Below, piece after piece: positions 25,901 to 33,052 of a stretch of 55,519 nucleotides of DNA (positions are counted from its first letter, which is position 1; each line of letters opens with the position of its first letter). The stretch is from Candidatus Daviesbacteria bacterium RIFCSPLOWO2_01_FULL_39_23 (lineage in GTDB: Bacteria > Patescibacteriota > Microgenomatia > Daviesbacterales > UBA10151), in contig MFDN01000006.1 of NCBI GenBank assembly GCA_001776935.1, positions 24,414 through 79,932 on the forward strand, given 5' to 3'. The notes beneath the pieces are model-generated. The model searched no databases, had not been told where the DNA came from, and worked only from the letters and a program-made list of their open reading frames with translations. The position numbers were made by a program, and so were the translations under genes.

Positions 25901-27278
25901 TGCTATCGGAGAGAAAAACATTAACTTTGGTAAAAACCTGGGGCAAAATTTTGACCCCTTAAAGCCTTACGTGGCCCTGGCAGGAAGAGTGCCTTTGAAG
26001 GTATCAACGGAAAACGGGCCAATTGAACGGGGTGATTATTTAACCTCTTCCTCTGCTCCGGGTGTAGCCATGAAAGCTACCAGACCGGGACAAGTGATAG
26101 GAAAAGCTTTGGGCGATTTTGCTTGTTCCACCTCGGAGGAGCCAGGGCTCACCTCCGAGGTGACCGGAACGGGCTCCTCGGATGGTGGGTGTCAAGGTAA
26201 AATCAGTGTTTATATAAATGTGACTTTTGCTGATCCGGGCAATTTCTTAGCTAATTTGAGCCTTGATGATGAAGGCAATCTACTGATACCAGCTGTTAAG
26301 ACTCAAAAATTGGTCATTGATGGTCCCGTGCAGCTCACCTCTACAAACAACTCTGATGCAGCTTTAGCCTTAAAGAATCTGGTTGATTTTGAGGCTTCCC
26401 ATTCTGCTCGCCTCGCTGAAATTAGCGAGTCACAGCGGGCTGCTTTGGCAAGCATACAGGATTCCATTGCCACCCAATCTGCAGCTCTTGCCCAAAACCA
26501 AGATCAAACAGTCTCACTGGCTGCTCAACTTGCTTCCATCTCAGCTCAGCTTGCTAGCCAAACCTCCTCGGGGGTGGGTTCCGACTCCCCCGAGGTGAGT
26601 TTGGACCTTACTGCACCTGAGGTTCTTTTAGCCACAGGTTCTGCTCAACTAGCCAATATCAACATAACCTCTGATGCAAATATCTCCGGTAAACTTACAG
26701 CTTATGAGGCCACTATTTCTGAAACTTTCAAAGCTTTAGGCCAAACTTTCCTGGGTAATACTACCATTGCAGGAGACTTAAGCGTTGACGGGACCATGTC
26801 TGTTTCTGGAAGTTCCTTAAGTGCCTTAGGCACCCTATTCCTGCAAAATGGACCTTTGGCGGAAAAGGTTGACTTCTTTAACGGTAAGTTAACCATTGAT
26901 AAAGATGGAAACATTAAGACTCTGGGTGAAGTGGCAGCAGCCTCTATTGTTACCAACAGACTGACCATTTCCAACCAGCCTGTTGCAACCTCTTCTGCTA
27001 ACACCTCCGATGGTGGGACGCAGTCACTCCTCGAAGGTGGATCAGCGGTGGATGCATCTATTGGTTCAGGCAAGCTTTTAGCAGGTCAAACCACGCTGAC
27101 TATCCCAACCACCCAAACTTCCCCAACCTCAAAAATCTTCTTAACCCCAAGGGCTAGTACCTCGGGGCAAGCCCTTTATATCTCCCAAACCCTGCCCGGG
27201 GAGAGCTTTACAGTTAAACTTGATAATGCTTTGGATCACAACTTAGACTTTAACTGGTGGATAGTGGAGGTCCAGTAG
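16956..27278 (+). CDS. giant membrane-tethered surface protein: MerR-type HTH, TM, repetitive fibre-like ectodomain, G2-like domain
   Basis: YLKIGQAAKVLGVSIDTLRRWEKSGKI HTH; TM LLIGSAILSIITLLLTGWITALYL; many VGIGTTAP..LDV fibre motifs; ENGPIERGDYLTSSSAPGVAMKA domain. Confidence 0.85.
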   Translation: MKNNPSVKYLKIGQAAKVLGVSIDTLRRWEKSGKISAIRTPGGTRLYPLSSLEKINPASVETYQTSSISTEELLKKTELSSVISSSLSLRAHSLRVEDLSGAKDLPRMRDSNELRDSSSANWRTQNDNEESHNDKVKKSFITKLLIGSAILSIITLLLTGWITALYLTEPKTAQQFFQNNIASGLFLPFRKLAESAVVIIDAGKAKDLGFLPPEESPPPIPYTLNPVPSNVLAVTASSRFLEVNSDTQINGSLFVRDSINGLSLEATPSAGTIALTAGNTVLTVTKTAKLDQDVSSASDPGFKTLNLSAAANQLIFQSGGPTGTLTWTPTAARVITLPDATATLIGLDTTQTITNKTISGSSNTFSSIPNSALSNGKITLTAGTNLTGGGDVNLGESATLSLISSPAISGVLKLAAGTATAPSLTFTNDTNTGLYWISADKIGLVTAGSATSGITVDSSGNTGIGTIDPGYKLDVSGDIRIASGSDLYIGTTGLNDTASATTSGAYLVGVYDEFDNSSSTNVQGALNDLDAAITSGSASSMWTLSSGVIYPTSATNDFAVGGTTLASPFSVDESTNTVRIGEGSNSNAILSMYASDGDTGTITYNTSDTWAFADGSVSITPGVDTAALTLTGTNVASSNLAYFNAKNTSGTIFNIDYGSAVTLAGNLVGEAIDLNSGKITNTAYSITALSATLPTITADNAEGTVALKGITVGFGSGSGINQTGAGALTYTAADLSMPALTQSAGTLTANGVLVTTPSSITTGGTANAVNITATGVGVGTLNAVNIGAITGGDGTETALTIGTGWDNILKVGSTTVLNGSGVTQVAAGGTNITSYTAGDLIYASDTTVLSKLAGGVANDGKVLVVSSGLPTWGVMSGSSCTNCLVNNPTSTQTLAPTGNNTTGLSIRQTSTALDGNTPDVFSVTSADGNTKYFYIDYQGNVSTGAISNTTLTLTPTIDTTALTLVGTNVATSNLAYLNSKNLQGTIFNIAYGAAATLNDNQTLTGQAINLSTNVTANSSSTNTISVTGQSLTLPAVTNTNTSGTNALKGLVISAGGGLNQNGVGGTTTFTGADITIPALTQTAGTLTANGVLVTTPSSITTGGTANAVNISASGVGAGTLNGVNISSITGGNATETAINIGSGWDMGITLADNLKIGLGSSAGLIEFDDQANDEVNILNAYVGIGTTAPAKRLHVYDSNYSYGIFETAEGGGNWLGYFSSGTYGNAIYSKSTSALRFGTSTDNIAESNWSEKMRLTSGGDLGIATTTPAKALDINSATGVNLRLTYNDSDGSAVNYTDFSLSTAGALTLTGSAATLADGATAEKTFLTLTPGTITLTGPTQVTSVMDTSIITGATIAATNAATIDRATGLSVTAPIDSTNATLTNSSALTIKDITSGAGVLTTLSGIYLEPMTGGATNNIGICFDCDGTWTSSTVASGIQFGTDANAVNLYRSASDTLKTDDALTAGGLITASAGLTLAADQNLTFTSGGGIYTQTFTGTTTDAMTITASSLSTGTALTITGPSAGTAGVTDSILKLASDIGNIGTANGLISSTATIDSTAAAANGINLYLSTVNSNGTNANSAYGIYSTMTDAIALANTNYGIYSAVANTGAIDSAITKTIYGSYISASGTGGAPTTAGTTNVYGQYLTTTASHAADFGTINQYGLYIANGTSSTNGTSTKTGLYVESLTGADTNYAAIFASGNVGIGTTAPGSTLDVIGQLRVGLGTFDAGSAWDTIVVGPRSADVNTASIRMTPSDTDARGWKLDTYDDGATHYFSIFDQTNNSERLRINSSGSLIVGDNTFVVTSTGSITAAPTTTGTFLDFALETEWTSGTLINADFASATTQGAAAITGMLLDLNTNLTAPSAGQNVTGYEVKLPTTSTTSNTTTYTAFNLSTAGALTSGTAGSIAWRGANITMPNITQNPEGSITSSGILLTTGSITTAGTQNGINIAASGVGAGTLNGINIGTITGSTGTETAINIASGWDAGINLNANIITNIGNTGTDFDTSGGLTLADNLTMNSAKSIYFTTDLKTYITENSGLVIMSSTDGTARDIIFKGGSFSNERMRIKQDSGNVGLGTTTPDAALEINNDTSDILRLTYNDSDGSAVNYTDFSLSTAGALTLTGSAATLADGATAEKTFLTLTPGTITLTGPTQVTSVMDTAVLTGATIAATNATTIDRATALSVTAPIDSTNATLTNSSALTIKDITSGAGVLTTLSGIYLEPMTGGATNNIGICFDCDGTWTSSTVASGIQFGTDANAVNLYRSASDTLKTDDAFTADGLITANAGLTVAANQNLTLSSGTGTFTQTFTGTTTDAITLTASSLTTGTALTLTGPSSTGVTDHFVKLTSDIGSAASLLNLNPDFSGAGVTGYGIYNTATDATTATNTDYGYYGSLALTGNAGKTGYGLYQTITDTSTTATTLYGADILVDQNAAAASGNKALYGIRAQVTNDGITDASTGTHNIYGGYFSATGNTGDTSNVYGLYASATGGDNNYAAIFANGNVGIGTTAPAYTLDIGSSAASSRGLNIAQSGAKTAADYGIYAANTSTSSTNSINKYGMYISSTGTWNGTSAKNYALYVAAPSGGTSNFSRIDGNLGLGMDPEVTLDVTGAIRASGGFRTGDLYVGDYFGLAGGKSNVMGSLTENNSVYIRGGTGTVGGTYINKGGGDGNFSVYDSGDNNVVQNIYNRTGETYFKPAAFDKAYTHDGVSTYTEVTSEAKSSAGTAFTVFSVENPSDDALYLMQDHRNNNIYFNIATAGVGVGTMRVYYASGVDGSSVVNAWTEITLGNDGTKVGADSLAQSGYIWFATPSSANWVTGTVNEQSGKWLKLVAADAANVTTAPTVNSVSPTDGDRFFVYAQAGDTTNPAIYVDNKGNVGMGTNSVTAGYKLQIVGGALCVDDSTSNCPASPTSGAIYVENSVGTGNVSAFDIAEYYQSAEEVDKGDILVVGPDGKVQKSSMPYQNSLIGIVSSDPAIAIGEKNINFGKNLGQNFDPLKPYVALAGRVPLKVSTENGPIERGDYLTSSSAPGVAMKATRPGQVIGKALGDFACSTSEEPGLTSEVTGTGSSDGGCQGKISVYINVTFADPGNFLANLSLDDEGNLLIPAVKTQKLVIDGPVQLTSTNNSDAALALKNLVDFEASHSARLAEISESQRAALASIQDSIATQSAALAQNQDQTVSLAAQLASISAQLASQTSSGVGSDSPEVSLDLTAPEVLLATGSAQLANINITSDANISGKLTAYEATISETFKALGQTFLGNTTIAGDLSVDGTMSVSGSSLSALGTLFLQNGPLAEKVDFFNGKLTIDKDGNIKTLGEVAAASIVTNRLTISNQPVATSSANTSDGGTQSLLEGGSAVDASIGSGKLLAGQTTLTIPTTQTSPTSKIFLTPRASTSGQALYISQTLPGESFTVKLDNALDHNLDFNWWIVEVQ
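17197..17337. repeat. REP-like palindromic element in frame inside giant gene 1
   Basis: tgtcatctcttcgag...gattcttcgtccgccaactggcggactcagaatgaca; encodes SSLSLRAHSLRVEDLSGAKDLPRMRDSNELRDSSSANWRTQND. Confidence 0.8.
20799..21348 (+). repeat. internal long duplication in giant gene 1, copy 1
   Basis: starts ttaaggttaacctacaatgactctgatggttcagctg; near-identical to 23253-23802. Confidence 0.9.
23253..23802 (+). repeat. internal long duplication in giant gene 1, copy 2
   Basis: same sequence offset 2454 nt. Confidence 0.9.
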
Positions 27279-27399
27279 CTTGCAAAATAGATAGCTACAT
27301 TATTTTAAAAGGCAATGATTGATAAATATGTATATTGATATAGTTAATGTCAGTTGCTTTTCAGGTGCGTATTTCTTATGGTAAAAGAAGGCTATTTTT

Positions 27400-29736
27400 A
27401 TGGATAATTTATCGGGCATAAAAAGATTAATAAACAGTTACGGCGAAATAGGACTTAAGGCAGGAATGATTTTGGTTATCCTCTCCACTTTCTTCCTCTA
27501 CACCACTATTTTTACCGAATTTTTTGACACTCCGAAATTTTTAGTGGTTTCTATTTTCACAGCCTTACTGCTTGTGGTATGGGTATTAAAATTTGCTTTT
27601 TCCGGCAAAGTTGTATTTTTACGGACTCCCCTGGATATTCCTTTACTTTTACTTTTGGCAGTAGCGATTGTATCTACTGTCTTATCTCCATCTCCGTACG
27701 TTTCCGCTTTGGGTAATCAGCTTAAAATACACGGCTCCCTTGTTAGTTTAATTATTTACGTCGTGTTTTACTTTATGCTGGTTAATAATTTAAAACCTGC
27801 AAAAGGCATCAAAGGGATATTTACTATAGCAATAATAGCTGCTCAAGTCTTAGCTGTGCTAAGCCTGCTCGGGTATGCGGGATTTAATATGCTGCCTGAG
27901 TCCTGGATGAAATTCATAAGTTTTAATCCGACAGGCTCAGCCTTTTCTACTACAGCAATCCTTGCCCTTTTAGTACCATTTATCATCATGCAGCTTTTAT
28001 CTTCCTCAAAACCGGTGTCTATTATCCTTAATTCAGCATTCCTGCTTATATCAGGCGCCGCAATTGCCTTGCAGGGATCATGGGCAACATGGATAGCTGC
28101 TCTTTTTGGAGTCATCGTTACTCTTTCTGTAATTAATCCGTTAAAACACGGCATTAAAAGTCTTAAGCCTTTCACCCTGATGGGACTGGTTGTCCCCCTG
28201 GTTATTATTACCACCATAACAATACTTTCTTTTATTCCGCCGGTTGGCAAAGCTAAAAATCCAATTTATGAGAAGGCTCAGAGTTTCCCAAAAGAAATTC
28301 AACTGGGATTTTTACCTTCCTGGAAAATATCAGTGTCTGCTTTCCGCGATGTGCCTTTTTGGGGAACCGGTCCTTCCACTTACCTTTTTGATTTTACAGC
28401 TTACAAACCTGTAGAACTAAATTCCACCAAGCTTTGGAATATAAGGTTTGATTCATCTTTTAATGAATACCTGCAGGTTTTGGCAACACTGGGAGGCATT
28501 GGACTTTTGGCACTTTTGTCAATGACTGCGCTGTTTATTTCTTCAGCCTCTTCTGTCATCCTGAGCGCAGCGAAGGATCTCAAGATTGAATCTGGAGATT
28601 CTTCGTCGAGGACTCCTCAGAATGACAATCATAAAGTAGCTCTGGCTGTTTCCGGTATCGCTTTCTTCATAATACTGGCTCTGCATGCTGCTACTTTAGC
28701 AGTATGGGTGATCGGCCTTTTGATTATTGCTTCTTTCATGGTAAGTTTGGGCTTGCAAAAAAGATCAGGCGAAGGAAATTTTAAGGACACTTTTCTCCGC
28801 ATCGCAGCCGTCACCCCATCATCAAACCTTCCGGAAGAAACCATAAAGGTCAATGCTCTGCCGGGAGTGCTTTTGGTTCTTTCTATTGCTTCTGTACTTT
28901 TTGCCTTTTTCTTCGGTGCAAAATTAGTTCTTGCGGATTATCATCACAGACTCGCTTTAAATGCACTTTCTCAAAATCAAGGGATAATTGCCTATAATGA
29001 GTTAGTGGTTGCAGAAAAACTCAACCCCAAAAATGATGTTTACAGGGCAGGTTTAGCGCAAACTAATTTTGCCTTAGCCAATGCCATTGCCGTTGCCAAA
29101 GCGCCAACCGAAGCTTCTCCTGCCGGCAGCTTAACAGATGCCGACAAACAAAATATTCAGGTTTTGCTTCAACAGTCAATCAATGAAGGCAAGATTGCTG
29201 TTGCACTGTCTCCCAAATCTGCTATCAATTGGGAGGTTTTGGCCCTTCTTTACAGACAAATATCAGGCGTTGCCACAAACGGCTTAGCTTTTGCTTTGGA
29301 TTCTTACGGCAGAGCCATTATGGTTGACCCCTTAAATCCCCAACTTAGGCTTAATGTTGGCGGAGTCTACTATGCCAGCAAAAACTATGACATGGCCATC
29401 CGGTTCTTTACCGATGCAATTAATTTAAAACCTGATTTTGCAAACGGCTACTATAATCTCTCCGTAGCCTTAAAAGATAAAGGGGATTTAGAAGGCGCAA
29501 AAACTTTAGCAGAAAAAACCTTAACATTGGTAGATAAATCCTCCTCAGATTACAAAACTATCAGCGATTATCTTTCCAACCTAACCAGCGAACTTGAATC
29601 TAAAAAAACTCCTTCCGAACCTCCTGCCGCCAAAACAACCGGAGCCTTGCAAAAAGACCAGTTGCCTAAAGTAATAAACCTGCCCAAACCGACTAATATT
29701 GCCACTCCTGAAGCTGTTAAGAAACCCCAGCAATAG
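27400..29736 (+). CDS. O-antigen ligase/polymerase-like membrane protein with C-terminal TPRs
   Basis: about 12 TM segments then TPR-like GRAIMVDPLNPQLRLNVGGVYYASKNYDMAIRFFTDAINLKPDFANGYYNLSVALKDKGD. Confidence 0.75.
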   Translation: MDNLSGIKRLINSYGEIGLKAGMILVILSTFFLYTTIFTEFFDTPKFLVVSIFTALLLVVWVLKFAFSGKVVFLRTPLDIPLLLLLAVAIVSTVLSPSPYVSALGNQLKIHGSLVSLIIYVVFYFMLVNNLKPAKGIKGIFTIAIIAAQVLAVLSLLGYAGFNMLPESWMKFISFNPTGSAFSTTAILALLVPFIIMQLLSSSKPVSIILNSAFLLISGAAIALQGSWATWIAALFGVIVTLSVINPLKHGIKSLKPFTLMGLVVPLVIITTITILSFIPPVGKAKNPIYEKAQSFPKEIQLGFLPSWKISVSAFRDVPFWGTGPSTYLFDFTAYKPVELNSTKLWNIRFDSSFNEYLQVLATLGGIGLLALLSMTALFISSASSVILSAAKDLKIESGDSSSRTPQNDNHKVALAVSGIAFFIILALHAATLAVWVIGLLIIASFMVSLGLQKRSGEGNFKDTFLRIAAVTPSSNLPEETIKVNALPGVLLVLSIASVLFAFFFGAKLVLADYHHRLALNALSQNQGIIAYNELVVAEKLNPKNDVYRAGLAQTNFALANAIAVAKAPTEASPAGSLTDADKQNIQVLLQQSINEGKIAVALSPKSAINWEVLALLYRQISGVATNGLAFALDSYGRAIMVDPLNPQLRLNVGGVYYASKNYDMAIRFFTDAINLKPDFANGYYNLSVALKDKGDLEGAKTLAEKTLTLVDKSSSDYKTISDYLSNLTSELESKKTPSEPPAAKTTGALQKDQLPKVINLPKPTNIATPEAVKKPQQ
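28553..28627. repeat. REP-like element in frame inside O-antigen ligase-like gene
   Basis: ctgtcatcctgagcgcagcgaaggatct...agattcttcgtcgaggactcctcagaatgaca encodes VILSAAKDLKIESGDSSSRTPQND. Confidence 0.85.
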
Positions 29737-29760
29737 TATTAAGTATTAAGGTTGAGAAAG

Positions 29761-29940
29761 TGGACCTGCCGGGAATTCCTGCCCGCCGCGCCTTGGTGGA
29801 CTCACCGAGAATCGAACTCGGAATTGTACAATGCGAATGTACCGGTATGCCATTTACCTATGAGCCCGCGCGCTATGGCAGGCGGGGAACCCGGATCCCA
29901 GCAATGCGAATGCTATGTTCTGCCGTTGAACCACAGGCCC
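29761..29940 (-). tRNA. tRNA-Ala(CGC), interrupted in the T-loop by 29778-29886
   Basis: exons 29940-29887 and 29777-29761 join to a 71-nt cloverleaf: acceptor GGGCCUG/CAGGUCC with G3:U70, anticodon loop UUCGCAU, T-arm CCGGG-UUCAAUU-CCCGG. Confidence 0.7.
29794..29867 (-). tRNA. tRNA-Ala(CGC), nested within the interrupted tRNA-Ala
   Basis: GGGCUCA/UGAGUCC acceptor with G3:U70, D-stem GGUA/UACC, anticodon stem GUACA/UGUAC, T-arm CCGAG-UUCGAUU-CUCGG, encoded CCA. Confidence 0.85.
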
Positions 29941-30035
29941 CTGAAAATAGGGACAAGTATCAAGTATTATGTATTAAGAGTTAAACCTGCAATTTTCCAT
30001 AATGCTTACTCCCTAATACAAATCCCTTACCCTTG

Positions 30036-30106
30036 TGGACCCGAGCGGAATCGAACCGCTTATACCTGACTGCCAGCCAGGAGTTTTACCGGTAAACTAC
30101 GGGCCC
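30036..30106 (-). tRNA. tRNA-Ala(GGC)
   Basis: GGGCCCG/CGGGUCC with G3:U70; anticodon loop CUGGCAG; T-arm AGCGG-UUCGAUU-CCGCU. Confidence 0.85.
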
Positions 30107-30156
30107 GGAAATAATTTAGTTATAATTATTATAACGATTATAATAGTTATTTGAAT

Positions 30157-31272
30157 TTATTTCAAAATAGCGAGCGGATTCAAAGCAATGCCTTTATACC
30201 TTAACTCCAAATGCAAATGCGTGCCTGTAGATCTTCCTGTTGATCCCATTTGACCTATTAATTGCCCTCTTGAGATAATTGCTCCGACTGATACATAAAT
30301 ATTAGACATATGCGCATACAAAGAAGTATAGCCGTTGCCGTGATCTATTACCACCCTATTTCCATACCCCGAGCTATCAGGCCAGCCGGCCACAATCACC
30401 GTCCCCCCATCAGATGCAGCAATGCCCGGCGCAGACCGGTCAGCAACATCAATAGCCGGATGATACCATGAGAAATACTGGCTTAAAACACCTCTGGTAG
30501 GCCAGATAAAGTTACCTCCTCCCGGAGCTGTAAAAGCCGGGGATGAAGGCCCCCGAGCAAGATATTGAGGTTGAGGCTTGGGCTTTGGAGCCTTAGTCTC
30601 AGGCGGCACTCCTCCGGGGACAATCAAAACTTGCCCTGCCCTAAGACTAAGATCATCAGGAATATCATTAAAAGGATAATCCAAAATCGGCTGCTGCTCA
30701 GCAGAAAACTTTTTCGCTACAGATTCCAATGTATCGCCGGATTTTACCGTATAAGCTACTCCGCTTTCAGGCAAAATCTTTAAAACCTGACCTGGTTTGA
30801 TAGCGTCTCCTTTTAAATCATTTGCCCACCTGATGGTGTCGCTTGTAATCCCAAACTTTTGCGCAATAGTAGATAAAGTATCCCCCTTCTCTACTTTGTA
30901 TTCGATAATTTCAGACCGGGGTTTTTCAGAAACACTGGTATGAGGATCCAAAGAACCGCTGATTACAGGACCGTTTGGAAAAGGTTCAAATGCAGAGGCA
31001 AAACGCGGGTCAGGTCCGCCTATTCCCGGGTAGGTGGAAGAAATTAAACTTTGTCCCCCGAATACACCGGAAGTCAAAATCCCCACAGACACCAAACCCA
31101 ACATAGAACCATGCCAAAATCTTTTTTGGTGGATGCCGCGGCCGGTCATTAAAATATCTTTAATAAAATCTTTAAAACCTTCAAATTCCCAGGCAAAATA
31201 TTTTACTTTACGTTTGGAATACCAAATTAAGGCATGAAATAAGGCTTGAAAATCATCCCGGAGAGAATTCAC
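30157..31272 (-). CDS. LysM (x2) and M23-family peptidase
   Basis: EYKVEKGDTLSTIAQKFGITSDTIRWAN; HPAIDVADRSAPGIAASDGGTV, YGNRVVIDHGNGYTSLYAHMS, GTHLHLELR. Confidence 0.93.
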   Translation of the reverse strand: MNSLRDDFQALFHALIWYSKRKVKYFAWEFEGFKDFIKDILMTGRGIHQKRFWHGSMLGLVSVGILTSGVFGGQSLISSTYPGIGGPDPRFASAFEPFPNGPVISGSLDPHTSVSEKPRSEIIEYKVEKGDTLSTIAQKFGITSDTIRWANDLKGDAIKPGQVLKILPESGVAYTVKSGDTLESVAKKFSAEQQPILDYPFNDIPDDLSLRAGQVLIVPGGVPPETKAPKPKPQPQYLARGPSSPAFTAPGGGNFIWPTRGVLSQYFSWYHPAIDVADRSAPGIAASDGGTVIVAGWPDSSGYGNRVVIDHGNGYTSLYAHMSNIYVSVGAIISRGQLIGQMGSTGRSTGTHLHLELRYKGIALNPLAILK

Positions 31273-31299
31273 GGAAATTATTGTAACAGGTCAAGTCAA

Positions 31300-31422
31300 C
31301 CCTTGTCATTCTGATCCTGAGCGAGCAAAGCGAGTCGAAGGGGAAGAATCTCTAGACTTGTTCTAGATGCTTCTGAAATAAATTCAGAGATCCTTCAGCT
31401 AATCGCCTCAGGATGACACTGT
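31300..31422. repeat. intergenic REP-like element
   Basis: ttgtcattctgatcctgagcgagcaaagcgagtcgaagg...gagatccttcagctaatcgcctcaggatgacac. Confidence 0.8.
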
Positions 31423-31425
31423 GTG

Positions 31426-32901
31426 TCACTTTACATCCTTAAGCGTGCCCAAAAACTCTTCGTTTGAGGCTGTCTTTATTAATCTTTCAAGGAAAATTTC
31501 GGTTTTTTCATTCTCATTTAATATCCCGATCATTCTTCTCATAATTATCATCTGTTTATAAATACTTTCTGGAAAAAGCAGCTGTTCTTGTCTGGTGCCG
31601 GAGGCTTCTATATTAATAGAAGGATAAATTCTTCTCTCTGCCAGCCTTCTGTCCAAATGCAGCTCCATATTGCCGGTGCCCTTGAATTCTTCATAAATCA
31701 AATCATCCATTCTGGAACCTGTATCTACTAAAGCAGTGCCGATAATAGTTAAAGATCCACCTTCCTCACAGTTTCTGGCAGCGCCAAAAAAGTGTTTTGG
31801 AGGATATAGAGCCACCGGGTCAAAACCACCCGATAATGTGCGTCCTGAGGGCGGTACAGACAAATTGTAGGCCCGTCCAAGCCGGGTTATAGAATCCAAT
31901 AAAATAACAACATCCTTACCGCTCTCAACCAGTCTTTTAGCCCGCTCCAAAGCAATCTCAGCCGCAGTAGTTTGAGATTCTGCCGGTTCATCAAAATTAC
32001 TGGCTATCACATCGCCTTTTATTGATCTTGAAATATCAGTAACCTCTTCCGGTCTTTCCCCCACTAAAACTGCCATCAAGATAACGTCAGGATGATTTTT
32101 AGCAATGCCTGCGGCAAGGTCTTTTAAGATAGTAGTTTTACCTGCTTTTGGAGGAGATACAACCAAACCTCTTTGTCCAAAACCAATAGGAGAAATTAAA
32201 TCTATCACTCTTTGCGAGAGCGGAGATTTGCCGGTTTCTAACTTTAAATGTTTGTTCGGATAGATTGCTGTTAAATCTTCAAATTTGGGTCTTTTGACCG
32301 GCCTGCCGTCGGAGGAAATTAATTTATCTGCCTCGACTCCGTTAATTTTGTTTACCTGCAAAAGCCCGAAATATCTTTCTGTTTCTTTTGGAGGCCTTGC
32401 TGCGCCCTCAATAAAGTCTCCCGGCCGAAGCCAAAATCTTCGGATTTGGCTGGCAGAAATGTATACATCTGCATCAGACGGTATATATTTAGGTCTTAAA
32501 AACCCATGCCCTTCCGGCATAATATCTAAAATCCCGGAAACTTCTTCTGTGGGAACATCGCGATCCTGATAATCTCTTCCTGCTCCGCCCGCGGACCGAG
32601 GCGAGCCGCCATTTTGGTAGCCGCCGCCGTTACCCGCTCCGCCCGCGTAGCGAGGCGAACCGTATTTTGGACGATAACCATAGCCTCCCCGATCGTCATT
32701 GCTTTTATTATCAAAATTCCCACGCTCTCCGCCAGCTGGCGGATCGCCCGGAATAACAGGAGCAGATGGCTCTCCCACCAACTCTTCTGGAGAATAGCTT
32801 TCAGTCTTCAGACTCGCTGCGCTGTCAGCTTTCAGACTGTCTGACGACTGACTGCTGACGACTGACGACTTTTTTGGTTTAAATGAACGGGTGCTTGGCA
32901 T
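31426..32901 (-). CDS. rho: transcription termination factor Rho with long disordered Gly/Arg-rich N-terminus
   Basis: SGILDIMPEGHGFLRP, GFGQRGLVVSPPKAGKTTILKDLA, VLVGERPEEVTDI, LDSITRLGRAYN. Confidence 0.95.
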   Translation of the reverse strand: MPSTRSFKPKKSSVVSSQSSDSLKADSAASLKTESYSPEELVGEPSAPVIPGDPPAGGERGNFDNKSNDDRGGYGYRPKYGSPRYAGGAGNGGGYQNGGSPRSAGGAGRDYQDRDVPTEEVSGILDIMPEGHGFLRPKYIPSDADVYISASQIRRFWLRPGDFIEGAARPPKETERYFGLLQVNKINGVEADKLISSDGRPVKRPKFEDLTAIYPNKHLKLETGKSPLSQRVIDLISPIGFGQRGLVVSPPKAGKTTILKDLAAGIAKNHPDVILMAVLVGERPEEVTDISRSIKGDVIASNFDEPAESQTTAAEIALERAKRLVESGKDVVILLDSITRLGRAYNLSVPPSGRTLSGGFDPVALYPPKHFFGAARNCEEGGSLTIIGTALVDTGSRMDDLIYEEFKGTGNMELHLDRRLAERRIYPSINIEASGTRQEQLLFPESIYKQMIIMRRMIGILNENEKTEIFLERLIKTASNEEFLGTLKDVK

Positions 32902-33052
32902 AAATTATTTTCAGTTATTAGATTCGTCGGTAATTAGAATAAAACATGAACGTATGAAATTAGTGTATCTTTGTTTGGAAATTCCGTTTACTGAGGCTAA
33001 CCTATTAAGTATCCCATATCTTTATTACTCTGTCAAGAGATAACACACAACA

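Noticed and set aside
17618-27073. Many minus-strand ORFs of 60-180 aa antisense to giant gene 1
   Set aside because: Val/Pro/Ala-rich mirror frames of a repetitive Thr/Gly/Ala gene; repeated copies mirror the sense duplication.
29887-29940. Simple truncated tRNA pseudogene
   Set aside because: The missing 3' segment is present beyond the nested tRNA and restores a full 71-nt cloverleaf; still possible that the outer copy is non-functional.
29752-30069. Plus-strand ORFs across the tRNA cluster (RIELGIVQCEC, CGPERNRTAYT)
   Set aside because: Translations of antisense tRNA sequence.
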